From: JARICQ01 sp964428475
GTDB taxonomy: Bacteria; Bacillota; Clostridia; Tissierellales; Tissierellaceae
DNA: 16,287 bases
NCBI GenBank assembly: GCA_964428475.1
Contig: CAYRYO010000039.1
Location: forward strand, 1 to 16,287
Direction: 5' to 3'
Below the pieces are notes generated by a model. It did no database searches. It saw only the letters and a list, made by a program, of their open reading frames with translations, and was not told the origin of the DNA. Shown here piece after piece: positions 15,153 to 16,287 of the stretch (the stretch's first letter is position 1; each line of letters begins with the position of its first letter). The position numbers and the translations under genes were made by a program.

Positions 15153-15200
15153 GGTATAAAGCTTAACTGTAATTGTATTTTAAGAGGAGTGTATTGCTTT

Positions 15201-15611
15201 ATGATTATTGGAAAAAATAAAAAGATATCGCCATCAATGGATGAATGGCTTAGACAAGCAAAAACTGATCCATTGGCACTAAAAGAGGGGATGTTTTTAG
15301 TTCATAATGGTATCGTGCGTCAAACGTCTAAAGCTAGAGTGCATCAAGAAATTGATGATGCAATGGTGACTGGGATGGATTTCACTTATGATGCAATAAG
15401 GGTTGAAGCCGCCATTGCTCAAGCATATAAAATGGATGGAATATTTTATGTTAGAGTTTGGCTTAATGAAGGTAAATTGGAATTAGGTGATGATATAATG
15501 TATGTGTTAATAGGTGGTGACATCAGGCCCAATGTTGTCAATGCTCTTCAATTTCTAGTTGGAAAAATTAAAAGTGAATGTGTTAGTGAAATCGAAAAAA
15601 AGGAAAGATAA
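15201..15611 (+). CDS. MoaE-like protein (molybdopterin synthase large-subunit fold), divergent
   Basis: ATG 15201 was chosen because GAGGAG (15184-15189) lies 11 nt upstream; GTG 15189 overlaps that site. The 136-residue product shows MoaE-like landmarks in order: HNGIVRQTSK, the strand-helix part MDFTYDAIRVEAAI, IFYVRVWLNEGKLELGDDIMYVLIGGDIRP, and VGKIKSECVSEIE. Against E. coli MoaE, by eye, the His-Arg pair of the active site corresponds to Ile-Arg. Of the two functional lysines near the C-terminus, one (in GKIKSE) seems kept and the other missing. No moaD, moaA, moeA or molybdoenzyme gene is nearby. It follows the 283-residue protein by 48 bp without a terminator, so the two likely share a transcript. 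A function outside cofactor synthesis is possible. Confidence 0.7.
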   Translation: MIIGKNKKISPSMDEWLRQAKTDPLALKEGMFLVHNGIVRQTSKARVHQEIDDAMVTGMDFTYDAIRVEAAIAQAYKMDGIFYVRVWLNEGKLELGDDIMYVLIGGDIRPNVVNALQFLVGKIKSECVSEIEKKER

Positions 15612-15645
15612 GAATATATCTGTATAAAATTTTACTATTTTAGTG

Positions 15646-15651
15646 TATAAT
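15646..15651 (+). promoter_or_regulatory. Possible -10 box for the DEAD-box helicase gene
   Basis: A perfect TATAAT lies at 15646-15651, without a clear -35 box at the normal distance. If used, transcription would begin near 15658 and the helicase mRNA would have a leader of about 100 nt that includes the hairpin at 15693-15731. Confidence 0.35.
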
Positions 15652-15692
15652 AAGAATATATTATGAAACGAATAAATTAAATGAATATACTT

Positions 15693-15741
15693 CATAGAGT
15701 TTTGATTCGCGGAAGTGAATGACACTCTATGATTTTTATTT
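15693..15741 (+). terminator. Intrinsic terminator or attenuator upstream of the helicase gene
   Basis: CATAGAGT (15693-15700) pairs with ACTCTATG (15724-15731). Inside it ATTCGC (15705-15710) pairs with GTGAAT (15715-15720, one G-U) around a GGAA tetraloop. The T-rich stretch ATTTTTATTTT follows. It could end transcription from the MoaE-like gene, or act as an attenuator in the helicase leader if the TATAAT at 15646 is a promoter. Confidence 0.7.
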
Positions 15742-15758
15742 TAAAAGGAGAAGTTATA

Positions 15759-16287
15759 TTGTTGATAAAAGATTTAAAATTAATTGAGCCTATTCAGAAG
15801 GCTTTAAAATCTGAGGGATATATAAATGCTACACCTATACAAATCAAAGCTATACCGTCATTGCTTGATGGTAAAGATTTATTAGGATGTGCTCAAACAG
15901 GAACAGGAAAAACAGCAGCTTTTGCTATTCCAATACTTCAAAAACTTGCACTAGATCAAAAAAATGCATCTGCAAATAGAAAGATTAAAGCATTGGTATT
16001 AGCACCTACAAGAGAACTAGCTATTCAAATTGCTGATAGCTTTAAGGCTTATGGCAAGAATCTAAAGATTAAAACATTGGTTATATATGGAGGAGTATCT
16101 GCAGCTCCACAAAAGAAAGAATTAACAAGGGGTATTGATGTTTTAGTGGCAACCCCTGGTAGACTTTTAGACTTAATAAATCAAAAATATGTTAATATAA
16201 AGCAAATACAATATTTTGTACTTGATGAAGCGGATTTAATGCTTGATATGGGGATGTTAAGGGATGTTAAGAGGATTATAACTCATA
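15759..16287 (+). CDS. DEAD-box ATP-dependent RNA helicase, N-terminal part
   Basis: The frame is open from a TTG start to the right edge (about 176 codons). AAGGAG (15745-15750) lies 8 nt before TTG 15759; TTG 15762 is an alternative. The first RecA-like domain is visible: Q motif NATPIQIKAIPSLLDGKD, motif I AQTGTGKT, motif Ia APTRELAIQI, the GG element YGGVSAAPQ, motif Ib TPGRLLDL and motif II VLDEADLMLDMG. The second domain (motifs IV-VI) lies outside the window. The sequence is of the CshA/RhlE type that unwinds mRNA or helps ribosome assembly, often under cold stress; the exact subfamily cannot be fixed without the C-terminus. Confidence 0.92.
   Translation, partial: MLIKDLKLIEPIQKALKSEGYINATPIQIKAIPSLLDGKDLLGCAQTGTGKTAAFAIPILQKLALDQKNASANRKIKALVLAPTRELAIQIADSFKAYGKNLKIKTLVIYGGVSAAPQKKELTRGIDVLVATPGRLLDLINQKYVNIKQIQYFVLDEADLMLDMGMLRDVKRIITH

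Overview
The window is AT-rich (visibly around 30% GC), uses strong AGGAGG-type ribosome binding sites and TTG/GTG starts, and codes for proteins of clostridial type. Examples are a BmrC/BmrD-like half-transporter pair, an ABC-F ATPase, a YkvI-like membrane protein, a DUF4342 protein with a two-component pair, and a MoaE-like protein. The best guess is a chromosomal segment of a member of the Clostridia (Bacillota). No tRNA, rRNA, CRISPR array or phage gene was seen.

Layout. (1) 1-1148, minus strand: most of an IS3-family insertion sequence, with orfA, an in-phase A_AAA_AAG frameshift site and an orfB that runs off the left edge. (2) 1150-1314: the 3' stub of a gene cut by that element. (3) 1332-2135: a lipoprotein, followed by a terminator. 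(4) 2400-5874: a two-gene heterodimeric ABC exporter with its own promoter and a terminator at 5960-5994. (5) 5984-7723, minus strand: an ABC-F ATPase convergent with the exporter. (6) 7724-8038: a divergent promoter region. (7) 8072-10036: a membrane sensor with periplasmic-binding-protein, GGDEF and HD-GYP domains, then a YkvI-like membrane protein (10105-11229). (8) 11230-11428: a regulatory region with a GC-rich patch, a 13-bp hairpin and five A/T-rich heptamers spaced exactly 11 bp apart. (9) 11429-14139: a tight operon of a UBA-like/DUF4342 membrane protein, an OmpR-type regulator and a histidine kinase. (10) 14301-15611: a conserved protein of unknown function and a MoaE-like protein, behind a good promoter and a perfect 17-bp hairpin. 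(11) 15759 to the right edge: the 5' part of a DEAD-box RNA helicase, preceded by a terminator-like hairpin.

How the genes may work together (inference). The exporter and the ABC-F protein are both classes linked to antibiotic stress. The receptor-GGDEF-HD-GYP protein probably turns binding of a small molecule outside the cell into a change in cyclic-di-GMP. The DUF4342 protein is translationally linked to a two-component system and its promoter carries what look like OmpR-family boxes, which suggests an autoregulated envelope-stress module. The 283-aa protein and the MoaE-like protein form a probable operon without any molybdenum-cofactor neighbours, so its role is open.
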